Source: JAKRSE01 sp943369295
GTDB lineage: Bacteria; Armatimonadota; Fimbriimonadia; Fimbriimonadales; Fimbriimonadaceae
DNA length: 64,000 bases
NCBI GenBank assembly: GCA_943369295.1
Contig: CALRMU020000001.1
Coordinates: forward strand, 496,001-560,000
Direction: 5' to 3'
Under the pieces are notes generated by a model. The model searched no databases. It worked only from the letters and a program-made list of their open reading frames with translations, and had not been told where the DNA came from. The position numbers and the translations under genes are program-made. Shown here piece after piece: positions 24,494-32,711 of the stretch. Position 1 is the stretch's first letter, and the number at the start of each line of letters is the position of its first letter.

Positions 24494-24904
24494 TCACATC
24501 TTGAATGAGTTCTTGATTTTCAAAAGCAGGGCTGCCCCGATTGCGATGATGATGCATCCTACAACAACAATCGTTCCCCTTACGCTGCCCCCTGCCCTGG
24601 GTCCAGAACTCCACTGCACGAGATAGGGCATCACCATAAGAAAGAACCCGATAGGTAAGCAGGCGATTCCGAGACCGATCCTCTGCCAGTCTTCCAACCC
24701 CCACATGGGCTGGCTGTCAAACCCGCAAAGGGTGCAGTGGCTGCCTACAAGCTCATAGTGGTGAGAGCATTCCTCCTGGTCTGGACGGCTTAGCCCCGGG
24801 GGGCGAAGATCCTGGCCACAGTGAGCGCAGAAGTGCCACTCTGGCGAGACAACTCTCTTGCACCGTATCGACGGACAGCAGATCATTACGGACGAAGGCT
24901 GCAT
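24494..24904 (-). CDS. zinc-ribbon membrane protein of unknown function
   Basis: A 136-residue protein. Two Cys pairs, CCPSIRC and CAHCGQDL, form a double-zinc-ribbon-like N-terminus, and a second cluster is HCTLCGFDSQP. Two membrane helices follow: IGLGIACLPIGFFLMVMPYL and GTIVVVGCIIIAIGAALLL. The ATG at 24904 has GGAGG six bases upstream on the minus strand, the best ribosome site nearby. The gene is divergent from the FAD oxidoreductase gene at 24944 with a 39 bp gap. The family is not recognised beyond the zinc ribbon. Confidence 0.75.
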   Translation of the reverse strand: MQPSSVMICCPSIRCKRVVSPEWHFCAHCGQDLRPPGLSRPDQEECSHHYELVGSHCTLCGFDSQPMWGLEDWQRIGLGIACLPIGFFLMVMPYLVQWSSGPRAGGSVRGTIVVVGCIIIAIGAALLLKIKNSFKM

Positions 24905-24943
24905 CTATCCCTCCAAAAGAATACGCCATCCCAGCAGGAAGGG

Positions 24944-26221
24944 ATGCTTCCGATACACAATGACTTCTGGATGAGCAAGCCGGTTGTCGTTGTGGGCGGA
25001 GGACTCGCCGGGATTGTCTGCACTCGGAGGCTGAACCGGGCCGGAGTTCCTGTTGTCCTCGTTGAAAGTCAGGATGCCTTGGGCGGCAGGCTGAGGACAG
25101 CCGAAATCGACGGGTTCAAGATTGACCGGGGCTTTCAAGTTTATTTCACTGCTTATCCCCACGCTAAAGTCGAACTCGATTGGCGCAAGCTTGATTTAGG
25201 ATTCTTCATCCCTGGCTGCTCAGTGTGGGATGGCGGCAAGTTTCACGAGGTTCGCAGCGATGATGAAATCGCGACCCTCTTCAGCCCCTGGCTTCCTTTG
25301 CAGGACAAGTTTAGGATGCTGAGCTACAACGCGGAAATTCAGAAATCTGAGTACCGTGACATTTGGTCGGCAGATGACACGACGACCGAGAATGACCTGC
25401 TGACAGCCGGATTCACCCCTAAGTTTCTTGATCGCTTTGTCCGCCCCTTCTTTGGCGGAATCTTTCTTGATCGCAGCATGCAGACCTCCAGCCGCATGTT
25501 TCGATTTGTCTGGAAGATGCTGCTTGAAGGCAGAATCGGACTGCCCGCCCAGGGAATGCAGGCTATCCCAACCATGATGGCGGCTGACATTCCTTCGTCA
25601 TCGATTCGACTGAACGAGAAGGTTTCTGGACTGGTAAGAGATGGCGAAAAGGTAACTGGAGTCAAGCTCGCCAGCGGGGAAGTTATTGAAGCGGAAGCCG
25701 TGGTGATCGCAACCGAAGCTCCAGAAGCCGCTCGATTGGCTGGCCTGAACACCCCGACCGGATCGCATTCTTCTATCACGGTCAGCTTCGATGCTCCTGA
25801 GCCGATCACCAAGTATCCTTTGCTGCTGCTTAACGGCCCCGGCTTCGGAAGGGTCAACCATGTTGTTGATGTCAGCTTGGCGGCCCCCAGCTATGCACCA
25901 AAAGGCAGGCACCTTATCTCGGCCACTGTTTTGGGAACGGCGGCAGAAGGCGACTTGGCCCTGGCCGGAAACGTGAAGAGCGAGATTCAGGGCTGGCTTC
26001 CGAAGGCTAATGTTTCGGCCTGGAGGCCTCTAAAGGTTGATCGAATCAGCTACGCCCAGATGGCTCAGCCGGCTGGATTCGGCGATGACCTGCCCTTAAA
26101 CGAAACGAAGACTCCTGGACTCTACTTTGCAGGAGAATTCACTACCTATTCCAGCATAGATGGAGCGATCCTCAGCGGCCAGCAGGCGGCCGAAACAATT
26201 TTAGGCAGGATCACCCGCTAG
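24944..26221 (+). CDS. FAD-dependent oxidoreductase (amine oxidase/phytoene desaturase-like)
   Basis: A 425-residue flavoprotein. The dinucleotide-binding motif VVVVGGGLAGIVCTRRL lies near the N-terminus and is followed by the second motif, ALGGRLRTAEIDGFKIDRGF, typical of the amine-oxidase/protoporphyrinogen-oxidase superfamily. The FAD-binding C-terminus is GLYFAGEFTTYSSIDGAIL. The ATG at 24944 has AGGAAGGG just before it; ATG at 24971 would start nearer the fold. The substrate cannot be predicted. A second FAD oxidoreductase begins 6 bp after its stop, so the two are probably one transcript. Confidence 0.88.
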   Translation: MLPIHNDFWMSKPVVVVGGGLAGIVCTRRLNRAGVPVVLVESQDALGGRLRTAEIDGFKIDRGFQVYFTAYPHAKVELDWRKLDLGFFIPGCSVWDGGKFHEVRSDDEIATLFSPWLPLQDKFRMLSYNAEIQKSEYRDIWSADDTTTENDLLTAGFTPKFLDRFVRPFFGGIFLDRSMQTSSRMFRFVWKMLLEGRIGLPAQGMQAIPTMMAADIPSSSIRLNEKVSGLVRDGEKVTGVKLASGEVIEAEAVVIATEAPEAARLAGLNTPTGSHSSITVSFDAPEPITKYPLLLLNGPGFGRVNHVVDVSLAAPSYAPKGRHLISATVLGTAAEGDLALAGNVKSEIQGWLPKANVSAWRPLKVDRISYAQMAQPAGFGDDLPLNETKTPGLYFAGEFTTYSSIDGAILSGQQAAETILGRITR

Positions 26222-26227
26222 GGAAGC

Positions 26228-27211
26228 ATGGTTATGAAGGTTGCTGTCATCGGAGCCGGACTCGCAGGGGCAGCCGCGGCAAGGACTCTGCATGACGCAG
26301 GAGTTCAGGTTGTCGTCTTTGAAAAGTCGCGCGGCTACGGCGGCAGAGCGGCGGTCAAGCGAATCGGAGGGTGGACCTTTGATTCGGGCGCTACCTCCCT
26401 TACTCCTCGTGGCCTGGCGATCGAATCGGCTCTACAGGATCATCTTTCCAACGATGAAGTGATCTGGATCGATAAACCGATCTACACCCACTCCAGCGGC
26501 AGAATCAAGCCCGGTGACCCAAGCAGAAACAACAAAAGGTGTTGCTTTAAGTCGGGGATGAATGCTCTTGCCAAGGCCATGCTGCAGGGCACGGTGGAAA
26601 CGAAGCTTGAAACAAGGATTGAAAGATTGGAGCTTCCTGGAGACGGCGGGGTAGTCGTCGATGGAGCCTGGTTCGATGCCGCGATTCTCACGTGCCCGGC
26701 ACCACAGACTCTTGAACTGCTGAAGACGGTCGGCCAAAACAGGGGATTGGATCGCAGCACCTACCGCAGAACTTTGAGTGTGATGCTGGCTTGGGAATCT
26801 GAATTCGATGCTCCGTGGCATGCCCTTATCGATCCTGACCAGGATGAACCTCTGACCTGGATGTGCGTTGAGACGATCAAGGCTCCTGGCGCAAGAGGGC
26901 CCTTGGGCACGACCGCCGTTGTGGCTCAAATGAGCCGATCCTACAGCCTTGACCATTGGGAATCAGAGGAATCTAAGGTTCTGCGTGATGCTCAAACCTA
27001 CTGCGAACGTCTGATAGGCAGAGAAATGGGACTCCCAGCAGCCGCATCGCTTCATCGTTGGAAGTTCGCTCAGCCCGAAGCGGTCATCCAGTTCGAAACA
27101 GCCAACCCTCAGAACACCAAGCTTCTGGTTGCAGGAGATGCTCTGGAAGGTCCAAGGCTGGAACTCGCCTATGAATCGGGTCTGAAGGCGGCAGCGAGGC
27201 TGCTCTCGTGA
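26228..27211 (+). CDS. FAD/NAD(P)-dependent oxidoreductase (renalase-like)
   Basis: A 327-residue flavoprotein. It has the Rossmann motif VAVIGAGLAGAAAARTL near residue 5, then EKSRGYGGRAAVKRIGG and WTFDSGATSLTPRG, the pattern seen in renalase and related amine oxidases. The C-terminus LLVAGDALEGPRLELAYESG carries the FAD-contact GD pair. It follows another FAD oxidoreductase by 6 bp. Its stop overlaps the GTG of the next gene (27208), so translation is coupled to two exported proteins. The link between the flavoproteins and the exported pair is not understood. Confidence 0.88.
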   Translation: MVMKVAVIGAGLAGAAAARTLHDAGVQVVVFEKSRGYGGRAAVKRIGGWTFDSGATSLTPRGLAIESALQDHLSNDEVIWIDKPIYTHSSGRIKPGDPSRNNKRCCFKSGMNALAKAMLQGTVETKLETRIERLELPGDGGVVVDGAWFDAAILTCPAPQTLELLKTVGQNRGLDRSTYRRTLSVMLAWESEFDAPWHALIDPDQDEPLTWMCVETIKAPGARGPLGTTAVVAQMSRSYSLDHWESEESKVLRDAQTYCERLIGREMGLPAAASLHRWKFAQPEAVIQFETANPQNTKLLVAGDALEGPRLELAYESGLKAAARLLS

Positions 27212-27843
27212 GAACTGGGGTCCTTATTGCCCTCTGTGCGGCCTTTTCAGCTTCACAAGCTGGCGAAGTTGTCCTTAATGTCGTGTCGCCCGCCAACATG
27301 GCAGGCAGCACCGCCAAGGTTAACACCCGGATTCAATCCAACGGCACCAAGGCGCTCACCCTTTCGCTCTCACTAAAGTCGGCCAACGGCACAGCGGTGG
27401 TAGTTCAAGAACTCATTTTTGCCGCTGATGGCCGCCCGATTCGAATGTCTCGCCGGACTTCATTGGGAACAGGCAAGCTGGTGGAGTTCATCCGGGCTGA
27501 CATTGGGGCTTCGACTATCAAGGTCACTGTGGAGCGCGACGGCAAGCCCGTAGTCAATACAGTTCCTCTCCCGAAAGGCGAACTCAAGAATGTTTCTGAG
27601 TTCTGGATTCTGCGGGACAAGCCAACAGTGGGGCAGAAGCACACCTACCAAAAATTCGACCTGACAAGTCTTACCTTTGCACCGGCAACAGTGGTCTACA
27701 AAGGGCTGCAGAGCGTCAAGGTAGGGGGCAAGACCATCAAGGCTCATCAGATTGTGGAAGGCACTGCCACAACCTGGCTGGATGACAAAGGCGACCCCGT
27801 GAAGATTGAAGGGAGAAACAGCACCATGGAGCGTCGGCTTTGA
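27208..27843 (+). CDS. exported protein of unknown function (first of a tandem pair)
   Basis: A 211-residue protein with a signal peptide (GVLIALCAAFSASQAGE). The GTG start overlaps the upstream TGA. The mature part looks beta-rich (TALTLSLSLKSANGTA-like strands) and ends with the segment TTWLDDKGDPVKIEGRNST. The neighbouring protein has a related tail (TTQWLDNKGLLIKQE), so the two share a C-terminal domain, perhaps from duplication. The stop overlaps the TTG of the next gene. The family is not recognised. Fold resembles proteins that wrap a lipid or small ligand, but this is only impression. Confidence 0.7.
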   Translation: MRTGVLIALCAAFSASQAGEVVLNVVSPANMAGSTAKVNTRIQSNGTKALTLSLSLKSANGTAVVVQELIFAADGRPIRMSRRTSLGTGKLVEFIRADIGASTIKVTVERDGKPVVNTVPLPKGELKNVSEFWILRDKPTVGQKHTYQKFDLTSLTFAPATVVYKGLQSVKVGGKTIKAHQIVEGTATTWLDDKGDPVKIEGRNSTMERRL

Positions 27844-28523
27844 CAGCCCTCATTGCTGCCATCGCTTTGGCGCAGACGCCAAATCAGGTGAATCCAACCG
27901 GGCAGGTTTGGGATCGCGAAGTCGTTTTAAGTTCCTTCGCTGATGCAAAGCCCCTCGGTCGAGTTGAGATTTTTATCAAGCTTCTGGGCAATGGCGGAGC
28001 CAGACGCAAGACGATCAGCACCTTTTTTGCTGAGACCGGCAAGACTTACATCACAGATGAAGAAGAGTGGGATGCAGTCGGACGCCACACTTCTTTGGTT
28101 CGAAAAACTAGGATCGGCACTGATGCGGGCCAAGTGATGGTCAGCTACACGGTCTCAGGCGTGGTTCTCAGCCTCAGTTCTCCTGAAAGGGCTTCAGAAT
28201 CGCTCAGCTACGACATTCCGGCAGGCCTGGTGCAGGGCGACCCTTCAAGGAATTGGATTCTGAGGAGCCTGCCTGCGGATAAAACTGAACAGGATGCGGT
28301 CCGATTCGATCTCGACCGCATGGCTTGGGTGAAGTCGAAGGTTTCTTTCGAAGGCAAAACCAGCCTTGTTCTTAGAGGCCAGACTCACGAAGCTTTCGTG
28401 ATCAAAGATGATCAGGGCACCACTCAGTGGCTCGATAACAAGGGCCTTTTGATCAAGCAGGAAGTCGCTGATGAGGCTGGCTTGATTAAGTGGGAGAGGG
28501 TTTCGAGCAAGGTTCTGCGGTAG
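27840..28523 (+). CDS. exported protein of unknown function (second of a tandem pair)
   Basis: A 227-residue protein starting with TTG at 27840, overlapping the upstream stop (TTGA). The hydrophobic leader ALIAAIALAQ is short, so the true start could lie further in. The mature body shows VEIFIKLLGNGGARRKTIST and MVSYTVSGVVLSLSSPE, and the tail TTQWLDNKGLLIKQE resembles the tail of the preceding protein. It ends 77 bp before tRNA-Tyr. It may form a complex with its neighbour, given the coupling and resemblance. Function unknown. Confidence 0.7.
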   Translation: MTALIAAIALAQTPNQVNPTGQVWDREVVLSSFADAKPLGRVEIFIKLLGNGGARRKTISTFFAETGKTYITDEEEWDAVGRHTSLVRKTRIGTDAGQVMVSYTVSGVVLSLSSPERASESLSYDIPAGLVQGDPSRNWILRSLPADKTEQDAVRFDLDRMAWVKSKVSFEGKTSLVLRGQTHEAFVIKDDQGTTQWLDNKGLLIKQEVADEAGLIKWERVSSKVLR

Positions 28524-28600
28524 ACCGAGTCCAAATGAACCAGGACCCAGGCCGACCCAAGAGAGCTTTTTGCCAACCTTGGGTATCATTCGAGTCCCGT

Positions 28601-28686
28601 GGGTAGATGCCCGAGCGGCCAATGGGAACAGACTGTAAATCTGTCGGCGAGAGCCTACGCAGGTTCGAATCCTGCTCTACCCACCA
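28601..28686 (+). tRNA. tRNA-Tyr (GTA)
   Basis: An 86-nucleotide class II tRNA. The acceptor stem is GGGTAGA with TCTACCC, discriminator A, and the CCA end is encoded. The anticodon stem-loop is CAGACTGTAAATCTG (anticodon GTA). A long variable arm and the T-arm CAGGTTCGAATCCTG are present. Confidence 0.97.
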
Positions 28687-28690
28687 TCTA

Positions 28691-28765
28691 GCCCTTGTAG
28701 CTCAGCGGCAGAGCATTCCCTTGGTAAGGGAAAGGTCACGAGTTCGATTCTCGTCAAGGGCTCCA
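28691..28765 (+). tRNA. tRNA-Thr (GGT)
   Basis: A 75-nucleotide tRNA, 4 bp after tRNA-Tyr. The acceptor stem is GCCCTTG with CAAGGGC, discriminator T, and an encoded CCA. The anticodon loop TTGGTAA gives anticodon GGT. The T-arm is ACGAGTTCGATTCTCGT. Confidence 0.97.
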
Positions 28766-29468
28766 TTTGGCTTACTCAGCCTCGCAGAGCCACTGCCTTC
28801 TTTTTCTGCCGAGCTGCATCAGTCCATTCCTGCTTGACGGCAGGCTCCACCCCTCACCTAAGCTAGGTCAGAACTTGTGGGTGCCACTATTTTGGTGAGG
28901 AACGAGCCAAGGTCGTGAATGACAGATCAAGAAGGGGCTTTTTTCAATCACACAACAGTAGGGGGTGGCATGTTCTGTCCGCGAAGTATGAGCGGCAGAG
29001 CAGGAATGAAAAGCCTCAACTCTCGTGGCCCGGTTGTGGCGAAGCCTCAGTCGGGTTGCCTTTAGCCATAGTTCGTAAGCGGTTCAGTTCCTGCTCGACA
29101 GCGCAGCGGGTCGAGCAGGCCACCCCCCACCTGAGCTAAATCGAAAGTTGTGGGTGCAATGATCTCGGCGAGAGCAGCTAAATCTAGTGGCCCTGAGTAG
29201 AGCACTGGCGCTGCCAGTGGCACAAGATTCTCTAGTTTGTTTAGAAGATTTCCGCAACCAGCAAATCCGTTCCGATTGTGACCGGCCAGTGCAGATCATG
29301 CCCGCTCACCTAAAAAAATCAAAAGTTGTGGGTGCCACGATCTTGGCGAGGAATGAGCCAAGGTCGTGAATGGGAATTCTTAAATTGGACAATTTTCTGC
29401 CCCTCGTCCATCGGAGTCAAAGCCAGCCACCCAGACTCACTCATTTCTCCGGCTGCCTCCAGAAACCC
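28766..29468. repeat. 703 bp intergenic island of interspersed palindromic repeats
   Basis: No gene is seen. Three copies of a family with the shared core GTTGTGGGTGCCACGAT and an inverted repeat CTTGGC-n9-GCCAAG lie at about 28829-28921, 29090-29180 (degenerate) and 29301-29372. Copies 1 and 2 also carry CCTGCTTGAC/CCTGCTCGAC hairpins. One copy of the GCACTGGC-n3-GCCAGTG family is at 29202-29224. Confidence 0.7.
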
Positions 29469-31454
29469 CTACCTATCAGCAAAGATCCCCAACTGACTTT
29501 CTTCCGGGAGACTGTTCTGCTGACGCCAGTTCACCGACTGCCGCCCGTTTTGTGCCCATGGAGCGCTGCCCCGGAAGTCATCCTTGCCGCCCAGATCCAA
29601 AAGAACCCCTAGAGTCAAAGCCCTCTCCCGCAAAGACCCCTGACCAGCTTCAGCGCAGTAGCCGAGGCTGATTCCTCCGGTCTCATAGATGTCTTCACCA
29701 GCCGCGTCGACCAAGACTCCGATGCCGTTCTCACTGGCAGCACCAGCCGATACGGCCCCGGCGGTGTAGCGGTCATCTCCGCCATTGTCGATCAGGAACC
29801 CAAAACCGAAGTCGTGCCCGGCACCTTGGTTAAGGAACCGGCCACCGAAATAGCTGTCGCTGCCAGAAAAGTCCTGCAGGACTCCGACAGAGAAGTGGGC
29901 GGCGGCACCCTGCCCATACCAGTGGCTGCGATAAGAATCGGCGCCTCTTTCATCCCAAAGAATTCCCATTCCCATCCAGTAGCCGATTCCCTGGCCAAAG
30001 ACTCCCGCTTCGTAGCGGTCGTCTCCGTTTTCGTCAAACAGAATGCCTATGCCTCCGGCCAGGCTCTTGCCTGTTAGATAGTCGGCACGGAACCCTACTC
30101 CGGCCCCTTGAGCCATGCTGAGGTTGTGTTCGGCCGATTGGGCGCTGGGAAAATCGACGACCGTGCTTGAAGCCAGGTAGACGTCATCCCCGTCCCGATC
30201 AAGCAGAGCCCCGACTCCTCTGACGAATCCACATCCTTGAATCTGGTTCTGCCCCTCGTAGGTGTCATTTCCCTCGACATCTTCGAGGACCCCGATTCCA
30301 AACCTGCCAAAACCGAGCCCTTCGCTTAAGGCTTCGTAGCTGTCCTTGCCCTTCAGGTCAAGCAGAGTCCCCGCCCCGAAGATGGCACTGCCTAAGCCTG
30401 GCTGAGCAGAGCGATAGGTGTCGTCCCCGTCGGCATCCACCAAAACGGCGACACCAAAAGCTGCTCCGGCCGGCCCCATGCCTGTCCTTTGAGTTCTGTT
30501 GGGCCAATCGTTGACGCGGGTTGATCTGAGGCCAGAGTGGGAAACGTAGGTGTCCCTGCCTGCCGTGTCAATAGAGACTGAAACCCAGTTATCCCAGCTT
30601 CGATTCGAGGCTGAGTTGACCCAAAGGTCGTCTCCACCCGTATCAATGGCCACAAAGTAGGGAGCATTAACATGCTCATTCTTTGTGCGGCCAGTTAGGC
30701 TGATTCTGCCCCAGGTTGTATCGAGCTGAAAATCGTAGTCGACGCTCTGTCCAATGGGGCCGATGAGCTTTTGTGCTTCAGTCGCCGCTGCAGAAATCTC
30801 CTGTGCGGCTGAATAGAGATAGCTCATCTCCACCTTGCGGGCGAAGCCTAATCGCCTCTGCCCTAAAGCCGCATCATCTTGGGCCAGGGCCTGAGTCGTC
30901 TCGATCTTAAAGAGGCTCGCCGCATCGGGTGCGTTGGCAAAGGCGGCTGATCGGTAGTTGTGGGCATCGAGGCTGGCCTCGATAATCAAGGCCGCTGCCC
31001 TCTGAACCTCGTCAGGAACTCCTCTAGCCTGAGGGACAGCCCCCACGATCAATCCCTGCTTCTTTAGCCGCTCTAGGGCTGCTGTAAGGGAAGCGGACCC
31101 TTTGGTGCGCTCCATGGCGCTTTGAATAGGATTCCCGGCTAATTCGCGGCTGGAACCATCGCCAAGCATGCGGCTGAGAATGCCGATTTGTTCCATCGGG
31201 CGGGCTAGAGCCCCCTTCAATTGGGTCCTGGGAGCCGAGCTAAGAAAGGGAATTCTCCAAGGATCTTCATAAGCTGCCCGGGCAAATGGAGTTTGGAACT
31301 CTCCTTGGCGATAGAATGGCAGGATGCTGGCATCGAACCTTGCAGTTTGGGGAGTAAGCCGGGCTGCGCCCAGGGTTGTGCGCAGGGCATCTTCTAATGT
31401 GATGGCCTGGCTTTGGGCGGTCAGCAGCAGGGCGGCAGCGGCTAGGCTCGTCAT
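29469..31454 (-). CDS. exported repeat protein with D-x-x-G-x-D-x-Y repeats
   Basis: A 661-residue protein with a short leader (MTSLAAAALLLTAQSQA). Residues about 20-260 are helical and non-repetitive. From about 265 to the end there are about 12 repeats of 16-50 residues, most of 28-31. Each has a core like LVDADGDDTYRS, LFDENGDDRYEAG or LIDNGGDDRYTAG followed by a Gly/Gln-rich turn (GQGIGYWMGMGIL). The Asp spacing recalls calcium-binding beta-roll repeats. The ATG at 31454 overlaps the ATG of the divergent hydrolase gene in the palindrome CATG. No known family is recognised; a beta-solenoid with metal sites is inferred. Confidence 0.85.
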   Translation of the reverse strand: MTSLAAAALLLTAQSQAITLEDALRTTLGAARLTPQTARFDASILPFYRQGEFQTPFARAAYEDPWRIPFLSSAPRTQLKGALARPMEQIGILSRMLGDGSSRELAGNPIQSAMERTKGSASLTAALERLKKQGLIVGAVPQARGVPDEVQRAAALIIEASLDAHNYRSAAFANAPDAASLFKIETTQALAQDDAALGQRRLGFARKVEMSYLYSAAQEISAAATEAQKLIGPIGQSVDYDFQLDTTWGRISLTGRTKNEHVNAPYFVAIDTGGDDLWVNSASNRSWDNWVSVSIDTAGRDTYVSHSGLRSTRVNDWPNRTQRTGMGPAGAAFGVAVLVDADGDDTYRSAQPGLGSAIFGAGTLLDLKGKDSYEALSEGLGFGRFGIGVLEDVEGNDTYEGQNQIQGCGFVRGVGALLDRDGDDVYLASSTVVDFPSAQSAEHNLSMAQGAGVGFRADYLTGKSLAGGIGILFDENGDDRYEAGVFGQGIGYWMGMGILWDERGADSYRSHWYGQGAAAHFSVGVLQDFSGSDSYFGGRFLNQGAGHDFGFGFLIDNGGDDRYTAGAVSAGAASENGIGVLVDAAGEDIYETGGISLGYCAEAGQGSLRERALTLGVLLDLGGKDDFRGSAPWAQNGRQSVNWRQQNSLPEESQLGIFADR

Positions 31455-32649
31455 GGGATTCTTGGCGGTGGGGCTGTGCGCCTTTGCCTGGTGCCAGCAA
31501 AGTTACCAGGTTAAGCCAGAGGATGTGCTGCAGGCCCCGCCTCCTTATACATTTGACGATTGGAAACTGGTCGAAGAGGCGGAGTTCAGCCGAGTCTACG
31601 AAATCTCTTTCGCTTCGGCCTTTACTAGCGGGGTCGCCGAGAACGACAAGGTGCGGGTGAGGTGCTGGATGCCCCACCCGCCCAAGACTCCAGTTCCTTC
31701 CGTAATCCTCCTTCACTACTGGGGCGCGGCAGATAACCAGATGGAGATTTCTTTGGCCAAGCGGCTGAACGATAGAGGAATCGCCGCCTTCATCGTCCCC
31801 CTGCCTTATCACTTGTCTCGAACTGCGGCCGGTCGCAGGTCAGGTCAGGACGCCATCCGCCCCAACGCCCAGGCGATGGTGGACACGATGCGTCAGGCGA
31901 CCCTCGATATTCGCAGAACTCTGGATTTCATTTCTTCGCGATCCGAGTTCAACCCCGCCATGATCGGCCTTTCCGGCACCTCGCTGGGGTCTATTGTGGG
32001 CAGTCTGGCTTTCGCCACGGATCAGAGAATCAAGTCTGCGGCCTTTACTCTGGGTGGAATCGATCTTGCTCACATTCTTATGAAGAGCTCTATTGTCCAG
32101 CCGCAAAGAGAGATTCTTCGAAAAAATGGAGTCACCGAAGAGAGTCTGAGAGAAGCTCTGGCCCCGGTCGAGCCCCTGAACTATCTGAAGGCGAACGAGC
32201 CAGGCCGGGCCACCATGGTCATCATGGCTCGGTACGACCAAGTGATTCCCACTTCATCCACCGAGAAGCTGATTGATGCCCTTGGCACCACGACTCGGGT
32301 GGAACTCAATACGGGTCATTACGGCGGATTCGTCATCCAAAACCGCATTCTCCGCCTTCTAGCCGGCTACTTTGATGCGAGCCTGCAGGACAAGCCTTAC
32401 ACCGTTCCCAATTCGCTTGACGTGCCGACTATCAGGGTCGGTTTGGCCTACAACCCAGAATCTGGAGCCCAGGTGGCCTTAGGGATTGATTTGTGGCGCA
32501 GCGGCAAGGAATGGTACGCGGGACCCTTGATTACACCCAAGGGTATTCAGGGCTTTGCTGGCAGGTCGCTTAACCGTCAGATGGCGGTGGGGGTGATGGT
32601 GACTGGCACCAAAACAACCTGGGGGCTCTTCTGGAACATGATTCTCTAG
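31453..32649 (+). CDS. exported alpha/beta hydrolase
   Basis: A 398-residue protein with a signal-like start (MGFLAVGLCAFAWCQQ). The alpha/beta-hydrolase nucleophile elbow is GLSGTSLGSIVG; the acid is probably the Asp in MARYDQVIP and the base the His in NTGHYGG. An HYWGAADN segment forms the oxyanion side. A C-terminal extension of about 80 residues ends the protein. The call is an esterase/dienelactone-hydrolase-like enzyme; the substrate is unknown. The ATG at 31453 shares two bases with the ATG of the minus-strand repeat-protein gene; the upstream frame is open but is shadow. The following GNAT gene overlaps or abuts it. Confidence 0.85.
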   Translation: MGFLAVGLCAFAWCQQSYQVKPEDVLQAPPPYTFDDWKLVEEAEFSRVYEISFASAFTSGVAENDKVRVRCWMPHPPKTPVPSVILLHYWGAADNQMEISLAKRLNDRGIAAFIVPLPYHLSRTAAGRRSGQDAIRPNAQAMVDTMRQATLDIRRTLDFISSRSEFNPAMIGLSGTSLGSIVGSLAFATDQRIKSAAFTLGGIDLAHILMKSSIVQPQREILRKNGVTEESLREALAPVEPLNYLKANEPGRATMVIMARYDQVIPTSSTEKLIDALGTTTRVELNTGHYGGFVIQNRILRLLAGYFDASLQDKPYTVPNSLDVPTIRVGLAYNPESGAQVALGIDLWRSGKEWYAGPLITPKGIQGFAGRSLNRQMAVGVMVTGTKTTWGLFWNMIL

Positions 32650-32711
32650 ATCCCCTTGCCCTCGCGGCCAGAGACAATATTCTTCAAACTTACCTTGCTC
32701 TTTCGGCCAAG

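Noticed and set aside
28915..29139. A 74-codon open frame between the tRNAs and the repeat protein
   Set aside because: It lies inside the repeat island and includes parts of two repeat copies; no protein-like pattern is seen.
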